A stretch of 36,953 nt of DNA from assembly GCA_949743265.1 (NCBI GenBank), contig CATJSX010000080.1, forward strand, positions 1-36,953, written 5' to 3'. The notes below the pieces were generated by a model. That model saw only the letters and a list, made by a program, of their open reading frames with translations, was not told where the DNA came from and searched no databases. The stretch comes from an uncultured Peptococcaceae bacterium. GTDB lineage: Bacteria; Bacillota; Peptococcia; Peptococcales; Peptococcaceae. A program made the translations under genes and the position numbers. The number at the start of each line of letters is the position of its first letter. Position 1 is the first letter of the stretch. Shown piece after piece: positions 23,442 to 31,147 of this stretch.

Positions 23442-23452
23442 GGTAGTTGTAT

Positions 23453-23537
23453 AAAAAAGACAACAGATTATGATTCGCACTCACTCTCTGTTGTCCTCTC
23501 TAACGGCACTTTCATAAGAATTTAGCACCAACTTCCT
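23453..23537 (-). ncRNA. Candidate short minus-strand transcript (about 85 nt)
   Basis: On the minus strand a promoter-like TTGTTT (23567-23572) and TAAAAT (23544-23549) with 17-bp spacing is followed, about 45 nt after the expected start, by a perfect 9-bp stem (23487-23495 with 23459-23467) and six U. It would be a short RNA with a possible 15-codon ORF (MKVPLERTTE...). It runs toward the xre gene from the other side of the operators. It could be a small RNA, or simply a terminator insulating xre. Confidence 0.35.
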
Positions 23538-23578
23538 GTACTTATTTTAACATTTTAATACCGAAAAAACAATCGCTA

Positions 23579-23613
23579 TATCTTGTATGTGTCGTGCCTT
23601 CCTATACAAGATA
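23579..23613 (+). repeat. Perfect 10-bp inverted repeat in the DUF3892 leader
   Basis: TATCTTGTAT (23579-23588) and ATACAAGATA (23604-23613) enclose a 15-nt loop, about 40 nt upstream of the DUF3892 start. There is no T run, so it is more likely an mRNA leader structure or an operator than a terminator. Confidence 0.5.
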
Positions 23614-23651
23614 CCAATCTATCTGGAGATTTTTAGAAGGAGGTACACATT

Positions 23652-23930
23652 ATGATGTACGCAAAAAAAATCAAAATGAAATACGGGTGTAGTAACTCAA
23701 ACAATGTTCAGGAGATTGAAGAAATTTACATTGACTGTTGCAATAATCCGGGATACTTTAAAAAGTCTGTTCTTTATGATTATTTAAAAAAGAATCCCAG
23801 AAGTATCAAAGTCTATATTTCTCCTTATCCTGATGTACTGCCTGCATTAAGCTCTCGCGGTGAAAAATATGTTCGTTCAGAACCTAATGATACAGAACGA
23901 GACAATTTACTTAAATTACCAAGAGTATGA
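23652..23930 (+). CDS. DUF3892 family protein
   Basis: A 92-residue protein fitting DUF3892: an N-terminal MKYGCSNSNNVQEIEEIYI, a middle helix KKSVLYDYLKKNPRSIKVYI, and a C-terminal GEKYVRSEPNDTERDNLLKLP. The family is small, soluble and without known function; members often carry the KYVRSxPN...DNLLxLP end. An AGGAGGT site fixes the start at 23652 (the next codon is also ATG). The next small gene follows after 15 nt with its own ribosome site. The pair probably forms one transcript from the plus-strand promoter among the Xre operators and ends at 24105-24147. Confidence 0.8.
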   Translation: MMYAKKIKMKYGCSNSNNVQEIEEIYIDCCNNPGYFKKSVLYDYLKKNPRSIKVYISPYPDVLPALSSRGEKYVRSEPNDTERDNLLKLPRV

Positions 23931-23945
23931 AAGGAGTGAAAGAGT

Positions 23946-24071
23946 ATGGCTGTTCATCACGGCGGAAAAGTTGGGGCTGCTGGAAAAACCTTAGCAACAA
24001 AATCTTCAAGTAAAAGTGCTAAAAGTAAAGCGGGAAAAACTTTAGCTAATCATAAACATGAAAAGCACTAA
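23946..24071 (+). CDS. 41-residue Lys/His/Ala-rich basic small protein
   Basis: Reads MAVHHGGKVGAAGKTLATKS, then a Ser/Lys-rich middle, and ends KTLANHKHEKH. It is strongly basic, with an imperfect internal repeat (AGKTLATK near 12-19 and AGKTLANH near 29-36). There is no signal peptide and no Cys. It starts 15 nt after the DUF3892 gene, with AAAGGAG upstream. I have an impression that similar MAVHHGGKVG-type peptides accompany DUF3892 genes in other Firmicutes, but cannot check that. It may bind nucleic acid, or be a stress or toxin-like peptide; no function is assigned. Confidence 0.7.
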   Translation: MAVHHGGKVGAAGKTLATKSSSKSAKSKAGKTLANHKHEKH

Positions 24072-24104
24072 GTAGTAATTTGTTACAGGAAGTTGTACGA
24101 TGTC

Positions 24105-24147
24105 AAAAGGCGGTATCGCACTAAAAATAGTGCAATGCCGCCTTTTT
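24105..24147 (+). terminator. Terminator after the DUF3892/basic-peptide pair
   Basis: A 17-bp stem with one wobble and one mismatch (24105-24121 with 24130-24146), followed by T to 24147. Just upstream, TACAGGAAGTTG (24084-24095) is the inverse of 23529-23540. Confidence 0.85.
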
Positions 24148-24171
24148 GCTCCCTGTTTGTCAGCCGTTAAT

Positions 24172-24288
24172 TTAGTTTGCTTCTAAAACTTCCTTATCGG
24201 CATTCACCAAATAGATTGGTGCGTACTTTTTTTCGTTTTCATCATGCCGTACAATGTACTCAAGGAACAAGAAAGTTCCTGAATTCAC
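24172..24288 (-). pseudogene. Possible minus-strand gene fragment, 38 codons
   Basis: A minus-strand frame, open from a TGA opposite the ACGX precursor start to a TAA at 24172-24174, reads protein-like: GTFLFLEYIVRHDENEKKY, then PIYLVNADKEVLEAN. The only start is a GTG at 24288 without a ribosome site. It may be the 3' end of a lost gene, placing an old rearrangement junction between it and the ACGX precursor. Confidence is low. Confidence 0.3.
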
Positions 24289-24306
24289 AATGGAGGTATT
24301 GAAAAA

Positions 24307-24432
24307 ATGGCACTCTCAAATTTAACTGGTTGGAATGAAGAATCTGCTACATCTTCTGCTTGTGGAGCTGGTGACAAGCCAGAGGAAAAGCCCGCCGCTT
24401 GTGGTTCTGCTTGCGGGGCTTCGGACAAATAA
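24307..24432 (+). CDS. ACGX-repeat RiPP precursor peptide
   Basis: A 41-residue peptide with a GGAGG site 10 nt upstream. The leader part is MALSNLTGWNEESATSS. The core has three ACGX units at 18-21 (ACGA), 31-34 (ACGS) and 35-38 (ACGA), separated by an acidic, Pro/Lys-rich spacer. All three Cys lie in these units. This matches the ACGX-repeat peptides known to be encoded beside a dedicated radical SAM/SPASM enzyme, which is what follows at 24554. By analogy with other Cys-targeting radical SAM systems, a thioether link from each Cys is a reasonable guess, but the product of this family is not known to me. An inverted repeat (24263-24268 with 24275-24280, AGGAAC/GTTCCT) lies just upstream. 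Confidence 0.85.
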   Translation: MALSNLTGWNEESATSSACGAGDKPEEKPAACGSACGASDK

Positions 24433-24450
24433 GGAGTTTTAATTCCAACA

Positions 24451-24482
24451 ATCTCCGGCAGGGCTGTTGTCCTGTCGGAGAT
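24451..24482 (+). promoter_or_regulatory. Hairpin between the precursor and radical SAM genes
   Basis: A 12-bp stem with one wobble pair (24451-24462 with 24471-24482), 8-nt loop, not followed by a T run. It lies 18 nt after the precursor stop. It could protect the precursor part of the mRNA or cause partial termination, so that more precursor than enzyme is made. Confidence 0.65.
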
Positions 24483-24553
24483 ACTTTCAAATAAAATCCG
24501 ATACAGTCGGTTTTCAGATAAATATTAAATGGCTATCAAACGGAGGAAACAAC

Positions 24554-25564
24554 ATGAAACAATACTTTGCTTTTCAGTGGCATATTACGGACGAGTGCGA
24601 CCAACGCTGTAAACACTGTTACATTTTTTCAGAGGATAATTGTAAAAAGTTAGACGCAATGGATTGGACGCAAATGCAGGAAACTTTTTATAACTGTCTT
24701 GATTTTTGTGAAGTTTACGGGCGGTTGCCTTATTTTTATATCACGGGCGGCGACCCTATTTTGCATCGGGATTTTTTGCAGCTTCTTGCTCTGATAAAAA
24801 AGCACGAAATCCCATTTACGATTTTAGGAAATCCGTTTCATCTATCAGATGAGGTTTGTCAAAAATACCAGCTTTCTCTTGACGGAATGAAAGATTCTCA
24901 CGATTGGTTTCGTAAACCGGGTTCTTTTGATTACACTCTTGAAAAAATTGATTGTATCAAAAAGGCGGGGATTCGTTCTGTCATAATGACTACGGTATCT
25001 GGTACGAACCTCAAGGAAGTTCCCGATATAATTGACACTGTTGTTTCTGCTGGCGTTGATGTGTTTGCTTTTGCCCGTTACTGCCCTACCAGTGAAGAAA
25101 AAGATACGAGCATTTCTCCGCTTGAATACCGGGAATTACTTGCTACATGCAATAACAAATTTCAGAAATATGAAGCGGAGGGCTGTCACACCTATTTTAA
25201 TAAAAAAGACCACCTTTGGACGCTTTACGAGTATGAAAAAGGGATTTTCAAAATCCCGGAGGACGCACAAGACGGTATGATATATGGCGGCTGTAATTGC
25301 GGTAACTGTCACATAACAATCTTACCAACGGGAGATGTTTACGCTTGCCGCCGGGTACAAGGCAGTAAAGTCGGAAACGTATTTAATGACCGTTTTGCGG
25401 ATATTTGGGTTTGCCAAATGGAAGCATATCGTGATTATACAAAATTTGAGAAGTGTTCCAAGTGCGAGCTACTGGCGTTTTGCCGTGGCTGCCCCGCAGT
25501 AGCAAGCGGTAAAGACGGAAATTTTTATGGGGTTGATCCGCAATGTTGGAAGGAGGTTATTTGA
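24554..25564 (+). CDS. Radical SAM/SPASM peptide maturase, ACGX system
   Basis: A 336-residue radical SAM enzyme. The [4Fe-4S]-SAM motif CDQRCKHC is at residues 15-22 (Cys15, 19, 22). GGDP (about 73-76) follows as the SAM-binding GGE-type motif, with Asp in place of Glu. The C-terminal SPASM domain starts near Cys247 (CNCGNC), has Cys265 in DVYACRR, then KCSKCELLAFCRGCP and a final PQCW, enough for two auxiliary clusters. Such enzymes install post-translational links in a short precursor, here the ACGX peptide immediately upstream. GGAGG fixes the ATG at 24554; the longer frame runs back through the hairpin. The next gene begins 2 nt after its stop. Confidence 0.9.
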   Translation: MKQYFAFQWHITDECDQRCKHCYIFSEDNCKKLDAMDWTQMQETFYNCLDFCEVYGRLPYFYITGGDPILHRDFLQLLALIKKHEIPFTILGNPFHLSDEVCQKYQLSLDGMKDSHDWFRKPGSFDYTLEKIDCIKKAGIRSVIMTTVSGTNLKEVPDIIDTVVSAGVDVFAFARYCPTSEEKDTSISPLEYRELLATCNNKFQKYEAEGCHTYFNKKDHLWTLYEYEKGIFKIPEDAQDGMIYGGCNCGNCHITILPTGDVYACRRVQGSKVGNVFNDRFADIWVCQMEAYRDYTKFEKCSKCELLAFCRGCPAVASGKDGNFYGVDPQCWKEVI

Positions 25565-25566
25565 TT

Positions 25567-26154
25567 ATGAATGAAACAATGCAGACCATTTTACACCGCC
25601 GTGCAATCAAACGTTTTGACGCAAGGCAGATAGATGAAGATATTTTACAACAGATATTACAAGCGGGGCTCTATGCTCCAAGTGCGGGCGGGAAACAGGG
25701 AGTGATTTTTGCAGTATGCCAAGACAAAGAAGTGAATGAACGGTTAGGAAAAATCAAACGGGCAAATTCCAATCCCCATATGGCAACAGCAACAAATTAT
25801 GTATCAAGAGAACAGCCGAGCATTGCAGACGACCCGAAATTGACAAACGCTTTTTATGACGCACCGACCGTTATTACAATGTTTGCACCAAAAAAATTCC
25901 TTTTTTCTGTAGATGATTGTGCAGTTGCCGCCGAAAATATGATGTTGGCAGCGGACTCTTTGGGGATTGGTTCATGCTATATCGGACAAGGCTGGACAGC
26001 TTTTGCTGATAGTTATGGACAGGAAATTTTACGTAAATGGGAAATTCGCACAGATTATTATGCTGTTATGCAACTCTTGTTAGGCTATCCAAAAGCAAAT
26101 GATAAGTATCCTACAGCAAAAGTACGCAAACCCGATAGAATTTTAAGATTTTAG
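25567..26154 (+). CDS. Nitroreductase-family FMN protein of the ACGX cassette
   Basis: A 195-residue nitroreductase-fold protein. The FMN phosphate-binding start HRRAIKRFD is at about 10-18, APSAGGKQGVIF at about 37-48, then FYDAPTVITMF, DCAVAAENMMLAADSLGIGSCYIGQG and LLLGYPK near the end. These flavoproteins oxidise or reduce small substrates with NAD(P)H. Within RiPP clusters, related proteins oxidise azolines to azoles, so a redox tailoring step is possible, but detoxification is equally possible. GGAGG lies inside the end of the radical SAM gene 11 nt upstream, and the two genes are almost contiguous, so one operon is very likely. Confidence 0.87.
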   Translation: MNETMQTILHRRAIKRFDARQIDEDILQQILQAGLYAPSAGGKQGVIFAVCQDKEVNERLGKIKRANSNPHMATATNYVSREQPSIADDPKLTNAFYDAPTVITMFAPKKFLFSVDDCAVAAENMMLAADSLGIGSCYIGQGWTAFADSYGQEILRKWEIRTDYYAVMQLLLGYPKANDKYPTAKVRKPDRILRF

Positions 26155-26640
26155 TCATTCGAAAGGCTGTAATATTGTCGCTAGCTTTGGGAATTATAAA
26201 GAAACAACTTATAAAAATGCATATTGCCAGAATTAAAATGCTGTATCAAAAAATAAGCGCATAGTATAATGAAACAAGGAATTGCATTTGCAAAAAGCAG
26301 GTGCGATTTCTTTTTTTATATGAATATGACGGGATGATAATGATCGTTGCATTTTTAACTACGACAATCATTCATAGCTAATCTTTCGGCAACGCTTTTT
26401 TGAAATATTTTTTTGGCTTGCACGTTTAATTTGAATGTGTTTATTTAATGAGTTTTAAAATGTTATACAGTCTTGTTCGTTTTAGCAAGAGCTTTTAATA
26501 GCGATGCTCAAAGTATCAACAAAATGATGATAGAGATAATAATAAATTGAAATAATTGATTATATGCAAAAATGACAATGCAATTTATAGTATAGATAAA
26601 GGCAAGAACATTATTAAATCAAAAGAAGGGAAGAAAGTAC
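26155..26640 (+). other. Intergenic region, 486 bp, no supported gene
   Basis: AT-rich. A weak stem (26280-26286 with 26302-26308, two wobble-type pairs) followed by seven T at about 26311-26317 may end the ACGX operon transcript. A TATAAT at 26265-26270 lacks a good -35. A 25-codon open stretch at its left end has no start or ribosome site. I found no convincing promoter for the next gene, though TATAGTATAGAT near 26588-26600 could supply a -10. Confidence 0.5.
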
Positions 26641-28662
26641 ATGAGACAAACGGCAGACAAAATTATTGTACTAGGAATTGATGGTATGGATCCTAGATTA
26701 ACCAGAAAATATGTGGATCAAGGATATTTACCTAATCTTGCTCAATTTATTCAGCGCGGAGCTGCTAGGAAGGATTTGATGCTTTTAGGCGGTCATCCAA
26801 CGGTAACGCCTTCTATGTGGACGACATTAGCATGCGGTTGTTATGCGACGATACATGGCATTACTGATTTTTACCGACAAAATCCTGCTCATTTAGATCA
26901 GCTGGATTATAATTTAGATTCGCGGTTATGTCAAGCGCAGCAAATTTGGAATGTAACTGCCGAAAACGGCAAAAAGACCCTTGTTTGGCACTGGCCCGGT
27001 TCATCATGGCCGCCGTCGTCATCAAGTGAGAATTTACATGTTGTGGACGGTTCTAGTCCCGGCGGTGTGAATATGAGTAATTCGCAGTTTGAAGCTGAAT
27101 ATTTAGTAGTAGCCGACAGCAGTTATACAGACGTTTCTTTTAAACCTAAAAGTGGCAATGAAATCACGCCTTGTATTATTACGGACTTGGAAGTAGAAGA
27201 TCCCACTAAGCAAAAGAAATTTGGTAACGAAAACACTGGCAAAAATGGTTTTAGTGTGTTAATTACCAAATTCGGCGAAGGAGCAGGCAGCAAAGATTAT
27301 AAATTTGATATTGCCGCCTCTCCCATCAAAGCGGCAGAAAAATGGCAGATTGCGATACCAAAAGGCGCTAAAGAGTTTGTTCTTTTGCTTTCGGGCGGGT
27401 TGATTCAACGCAATGGGCTGATTTTATGTAATGAAATGGGCGTTTATGACCGTATTGTACTTTATAAAAATAAAAAAACCGAAGAACCGATTGTTACGCT
27501 AATGTTAGATGAATTTAAGCCCTATGTTCATGATGAAGCCATTAAAAACGATGAGGTGCACCAAGTTGTTCGTCATTTGCGGCTTTTGGAATTGACGCCT
27601 GACGGCAATCATTTAAAACTGTATGTATCAGCAGCAATGGATAAGGATAACGATACGCTTTTTCACCCTAAAAGATTGTATCAAACCGTTAAAGAAGCTG
27701 CTGGTACGCCACCACCTTCTTCTATGCTTTTTGCTGCAAAAAGCAAAGCACTTTTTCATAAATGTGCGTTAGCTTCTTGGGAAGTTTCTGCCAATTGGCA
27801 GGCTAAAGCGTTGTTAACTTTGTTAAAAACTGAGCAGTATGAAATGGTTTTTTCTCATTTTCACAATATTGATATTCAGGATCACACTTTTTATAAATAT
27901 ATGGCGGAAGGAATTGAGCAAATGACGCCACAGGATTTTGAGGAATTGTCGCGAGCAATTTACCAGCAAACCGATCGTTATTTAGGACAATTTTTACCGC
28001 TTTTGGACGAAGGTTGGACGATCTTTATTGTGAGTGATCATGGTTTAGTTGCGCATGGCAATCAAGTGCCACTTATTGGCGATATGAATGGTTTAAATGT
28101 AGGGCTAATGAAAGAATTAGGCTTCACCGCGCTTAAATGCGATGAACAAGGTCAAGAGATCAAAGCGATTGATTGGAGCCGTACAAAAGCTGTAGCCAAC
28201 CGCGGTTGTCATATATATCTTAATCTTAAAGGGCGCAATCCAGAGGGCATTGTGGCGCCAGAAGATCAATATGAAGTTGAAGAGGAAATTATGACGGCAT
28301 TGTACGGCTATCGTCATCCTGATACAGGTAAACGAGTGATTGCGTTAGCATTACGCAATAAAGATGCCGTACTCTTAGGTCTGGGGGGCAGAGAATCGGG
28401 CGATATCGTTTATTTTACAGCTGAAGGATATAATTATGACCATACGGATGCTCTTTCGACAACGTATGGTATTTTGGATACCAGCGCATCGCCGATCTTT
28501 ATTGCAGCGGGCAAAGGGATCAAAGCAAATCATATAACGGAACGGTATGTGCGTGAAGTGGATTTAGCGCCAACGGTAGCATTATTAAGTGGATTGCCTA
28601 TGCCTGCTGAATGTGAAGGCGCGCCGGTTTATCAAATTTTAGCTGATGGGTTTGGCTGGTGA
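26641..28662 (+). CDS. Alkaline-phosphatase-superfamily phosphodiesterase/nucleotide pyrophosphatase-like protein (paralogue 2)
   Basis: A 673-residue cytoplasmic protein, paralogous along its whole length to the product of 12517-14550. The metal-site pattern is Asp14 in GIDGMDP, Thr56 in HPTVTPSMW, DIQDH, SDHG and NYDHTDALST. The C-terminal part reads DTSASPIFIAAGKGI, ending in CEGAPVYQI. The middle third (about 150-330) is the most divergent from the paralogue, which may reflect different substrates. The start follows GAAGGGAAG. About 200 bp downstream is a carboxylate transporter gene on the same strand, so uptake and hydrolysis could be linked, though there is no shared short-spaced operon. 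The substrate is unknown. Confidence 0.8.
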   Translation: MRQTADKIIVLGIDGMDPRLTRKYVDQGYLPNLAQFIQRGAARKDLMLLGGHPTVTPSMWTTLACGCYATIHGITDFYRQNPAHLDQLDYNLDSRLCQAQQIWNVTAENGKKTLVWHWPGSSWPPSSSSENLHVVDGSSPGGVNMSNSQFEAEYLVVADSSYTDVSFKPKSGNEITPCIITDLEVEDPTKQKKFGNENTGKNGFSVLITKFGEGAGSKDYKFDIAASPIKAAEKWQIAIPKGAKEFVLLLSGGLIQRNGLILCNEMGVYDRIVLYKNKKTEEPIVTLMLDEFKPYVHDEAIKNDEVHQVVRHLRLLELTPDGNHLKLYVSAAMDKDNDTLFHPKRLYQTVKEAAGTPPPSSMLFAAKSKALFHKCALASWEVSANWQAKALLTLLKTEQYEMVFSHFHNIDIQDHTFYKYMAEGIEQMTPQDFEELSRAIYQQTDRYLGQFLPLLDEGWTIFIVSDHGLVAHGNQVPLIGDMNGLNVGLMKELGFTALKCDEQGQEIKAIDWSRTKAVANRGCHIYLNLKGRNPEGIVAPEDQYEVEEEIMTALYGYRHPDTGKRVIALALRNKDAVLLGLGGRESGDIVYFTAEGYNYDHTDALSTTYGILDTSASPIFIAAGKGIKANHITERYVREVDLAPTVALLSGLPMPAECEGAPVYQILADGFGW

Positions 28663-28860
28663 AATTGTTAGGAAACGATTGCAAAACAATCTCTCAGTAG
28701 GATGAAAATACAATCACGATAGGGCGACAAAAGATGTTGTGTCAAGCATAACGTTACTTTGAAATCAAAGTTAGATTGGGCATATTTCAGGGGAGGTTTG
28801 CAGCGACGAAAAGCACTTTTGTCGACAGCCTATCTAAACATGGAGAAAGTGGTGAGGATA

Positions 28861-30309
28861 ATGACAAAAGCAAGTTGTGATTCCGCTAAAATGATTTCAT
28901 ATTATAGCCATTCGTTAATCGTTATTCTGTTGATATTTGGATTTCGTTATTTGCCAACTATTGCGCCGCTCACTGATTACGGTATGCAAATTATTGGGAT
29001 TTTTTTAGGTTGTTTATATGGTTGGACAATGGTTAGTGTCATTTGGCCTAGTTTTTTGGGACTTTTAGCGTTAGGTTTTACACAGTTTGGCAGCGTGAGT
29101 GCCGTATTGCAGCAGACTTACGGTGGTGATACGTATTTATTTTGCTTTTTTATGCTCTCATTTGCAGCTTTAATTACTAAAGCGGGCGTTACTGATTATA
29201 TTGCCAAATGGGTGATTTCGCGCAAAATAGCCAAAGGAAAACCGTGGACCATTGCTTTTTTAGTGTATACGGCAGCCTATGTTGTTGGCGCATTAGTCAG
29301 TGTGATGCCATCTATCGTTATTTGCTGGACGTTGACATATCAATTGTGCGAAAAATTTGGTTATACCAATAAAGATTTGTATCCCAAATTGATGGTTATT
29401 GGCGTTGTGAATGCTGCCTTAATGGGACATTGTTTATTTCCATTCAAGGCTTTTGCTGTTATGATGCTCAATGTGTTAAATGCGCAGCTGGATTTGACGG
29501 TTAATTTCGGGTTATTTACGATTTTTGCTTTTGTTATGGGTTTTGGAGGCGTTGTCTTATATTTATTGATTTGTCGATTTATTTATCGTCCCGATGTTAG
29601 TTTGATAGAAAACAGCGCTTTTGTTTATGAAAATACAGAACGGTTAAATACGTATCAAAAACAAGTTTTGGTTATCTTGGGTTTATTGGTTTTAGCCATG
29701 TTTTTGCCCGGTTTTCTGCCGTCGTGTGGGGTGAAAACGTTTTTAACAGCATTAGGCAATACGGGGATTGTAGTCGCTTTTTTAATGGTTTGCAGCGCTA
29801 TTGTTTTAAAAAACGGTCATAGCTTTGCTGATGCAGCCGAACTGATTAAAACTGGCGTGCCGTGGCCAACAATGATTTTGCTGGCTACAGCTATGACGTT
29901 AGCCGCAGCTATTGGAGGGGAAACGGGCATTAAGGAAATGTTTCAGCAGATTTTAGGACCGATTTTAAATGGTCATGGTACGATGTTATTTTTTGCGCTT
30001 GTAATTATTATTGGTACAATTTTGACGAATATCATCAATAATGTGGTAGTGGGCTTGATTTTAATGCCGATTATTTGCTCTTTTTCTATAACGCTCGGTT
30101 TTCCACCAGAAATTTTGACGGTTGCTATTTGTTTGTTGATGAATGTCACTTTCTTTTTGCCATCAGGCAGTCCGGTGGCTGCTTTTCTGCATGGCAATTC
30201 GCAATGGGTGAGCAGTATTGAAGTTCAAAAATATTCTGTGTTGTATATTTTGTTAATGTTGCTATGGGCTATTGTGGTTTGTTTGACTTTGGGGAATCTT
30301 TTGTGGTAA
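28861..30309 (+). CDS. DASS (SLC13) family anion:Na+ symporter, dicarboxylate-type
   Basis: A 482-residue membrane protein with about 11-13 hydrophobic segments in the arrangement of the divalent anion/Na+ symporter family. It includes VIWPSFLGLLALG early, TGVPWPTMILLATAM, and a late FLPSGSPVAAFLHG segment in place of the second SNT-type substrate motif. Likely cargo is succinate, tartrate, citrate or a related acid; the sequence does not decide. The ATG at 28861 is preceded by GGTGAGGA, so a start 34 codons upstream at 28759 is unlikely. A carrier of C4 acids would fit with pckA in this genome region, which is inference. It ends before a long hairpin at 30372-30429. Confidence 0.85.
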   Translation: MTKASCDSAKMISYYSHSLIVILLIFGFRYLPTIAPLTDYGMQIIGIFLGCLYGWTMVSVIWPSFLGLLALGFTQFGSVSAVLQQTYGGDTYLFCFFMLSFAALITKAGVTDYIAKWVISRKIAKGKPWTIAFLVYTAAYVVGALVSVMPSIVICWTLTYQLCEKFGYTNKDLYPKLMVIGVVNAALMGHCLFPFKAFAVMMLNVLNAQLDLTVNFGLFTIFAFVMGFGGVVLYLLICRFIYRPDVSLIENSAFVYENTERLNTYQKQVLVILGLLVLAMFLPGFLPSCGVKTFLTALGNTGIVVAFLMVCSAIVLKNGHSFADAAELIKTGVPWPTMILLATAMTLAAAIGGETGIKEMFQQILGPILNGHGTMLFFALVIIIGTILTNIINNVVVGLILMPIICSFSITLGFPPEILTVAICLLMNVTFFLPSGSPVAAFLHGNSQWVSSIEVQKYSVLYILLMLLWAIVVCLTLGNLLW

Positions 30310-30371
30310 CGAGTGGCGCGGCAAGTATATTTTGCTCGTTGAATGACTCAAGAAAAAGGTTATAGATGTTA

Positions 30372-30429
30372 CAACCTCGCACCAAAATCTTCATGAGCGT
30401 TTAGTTGCTCCGGTTTTGGTGCGAGGTTG
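30372..30429. terminator. Long inverted repeat between convergent genes
   Basis: A perfect 16-bp stem (30372-30387 with 30414-30429), with an inner GAGC/GCTC stem. Only CATTTTAT follows on the plus strand, so the U run is weak. It lies between the convergent DASS and membrane-protein genes and probably ends one or both transcripts. Confidence 0.7.
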
Positions 30430-30486
30430 CATTTTATACATTTTTGGTAAAATATATATGGGTTATCCTAATGGCGTTTTTGAATG

Positions 30487-30930
30487 TTAATACTTTTCAC
30501 ATAGACGACGGTAAATAACGATACCAATAAGGTATTCAAAAACGATAAATCCCCCTAAATAGATCAAAATTGGCGTAGCATCAGCAATGATTTCCAGTTG
30601 ATCTAAGACGGCAAAAATAAAAGCGCTAAGGCAAGCGGTCGCCATTCCGATGATATAGGCTTGGCGTCCGGCTTTATTGCGTAGCATTTCTTTGCGTTCG
30701 TCAATGGCGTTGATGTGTGCTTCTTCTAAACGTTCTTGGTAGCGAGCGTTATTAGTTGGCGTGCGCCAATAGCAATATTTGGCAATACTAAACAAGCCGA
30801 TTATCAGATAAGTAAAGCCTAAAGAAAATAATAGATTGTCTAATTTGCTTTCAAAGTAAAAGCTGATGACCATTAATATCGCACCAGTGAATAAAAAGCA
30901 TACTGACGTCAATAAATTACTTTTTTTCAT
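30487..30930 (-). CDS. Membrane protein of unknown function paired with Xre regulator
   Basis: A 147-residue protein with four hydrophobic segments in two pairs (about 8-25, 30-47, 90-112 and 118-137), separated by a charged cytosolic-type region (about 52-85, with ERLEEAHINAIDERKEMLRNKAG). I do not recognise a named family, although similar membrane proteins often follow short Xre genes in Firmicutes. Its start overlaps the Xre gene by 14 nt, so the two are translationally coupled. The pair is a common layout in which the Xre protein controls its own operon. Function unknown. Confidence 0.75.
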   Translation of the reverse strand: MKKSNLLTSVCFLFTGAILMVISFYFESKLDNLLFSLGFTYLIIGLFSIAKYCYWRTPTNNARYQERLEEAHINAIDERKEMLRNKAGRQAYIIGMATACLSAFIFAVLDQLEIIADATPILIYLGGFIVFEYLIGIVIYRRLCEKY

Positions 30931-31132
30931 TTTCAGTCCCTCCTTCATAAATGAAAATGTCTTCAATGCGGCAATCAAAAAAGTCTGCGATGATAAAAGC
31001 TAGTTCTAACGACGGATTGTATTTGCCCGTTTCAATAGCGCTGATGGTTTGGCGAGATACTTTTAGCAGCTTAGCAAAAGTGTCTTGCGATAATCCTTGT
31101 TTTTTGCGCAAATTTTCCACATGATTTTTCAA
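30917..31132 (-). CDS. Short Xre-family transcriptional regulator
   Basis: A 71-residue stand-alone HTH protein: VENLRKKQGLSQDTFAKLLKVSRQTISAIETGKYNPSLELAFIIADFF, then EDIFIY. Proteins like this bind palindromes as dimers. Two identical palindromes (31148-31179 and 31198-31223) bracket its promoter, one over the -35 and one after the -10, so it very probably represses itself and the membrane protein gene that overlaps its end. The signal is unknown. Confidence 0.92.
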   Translation of the reverse strand: MKNHVENLRKKQGLSQDTFAKLLKVSRQTISAIETGKYNPSLELAFIIADFFDCRIEDIFIYEGGTENEKK

Positions 31133-31147
31133 TCGGTCACCACCTTT

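Noticed and set aside
26265-26317. Possible short RNA (TATAAT, weak stem, seven T) after the nitroreductase gene
   Set aside because: No -35 element, and the stem has only seven pairs with wobble; more simply a weak operon terminator.
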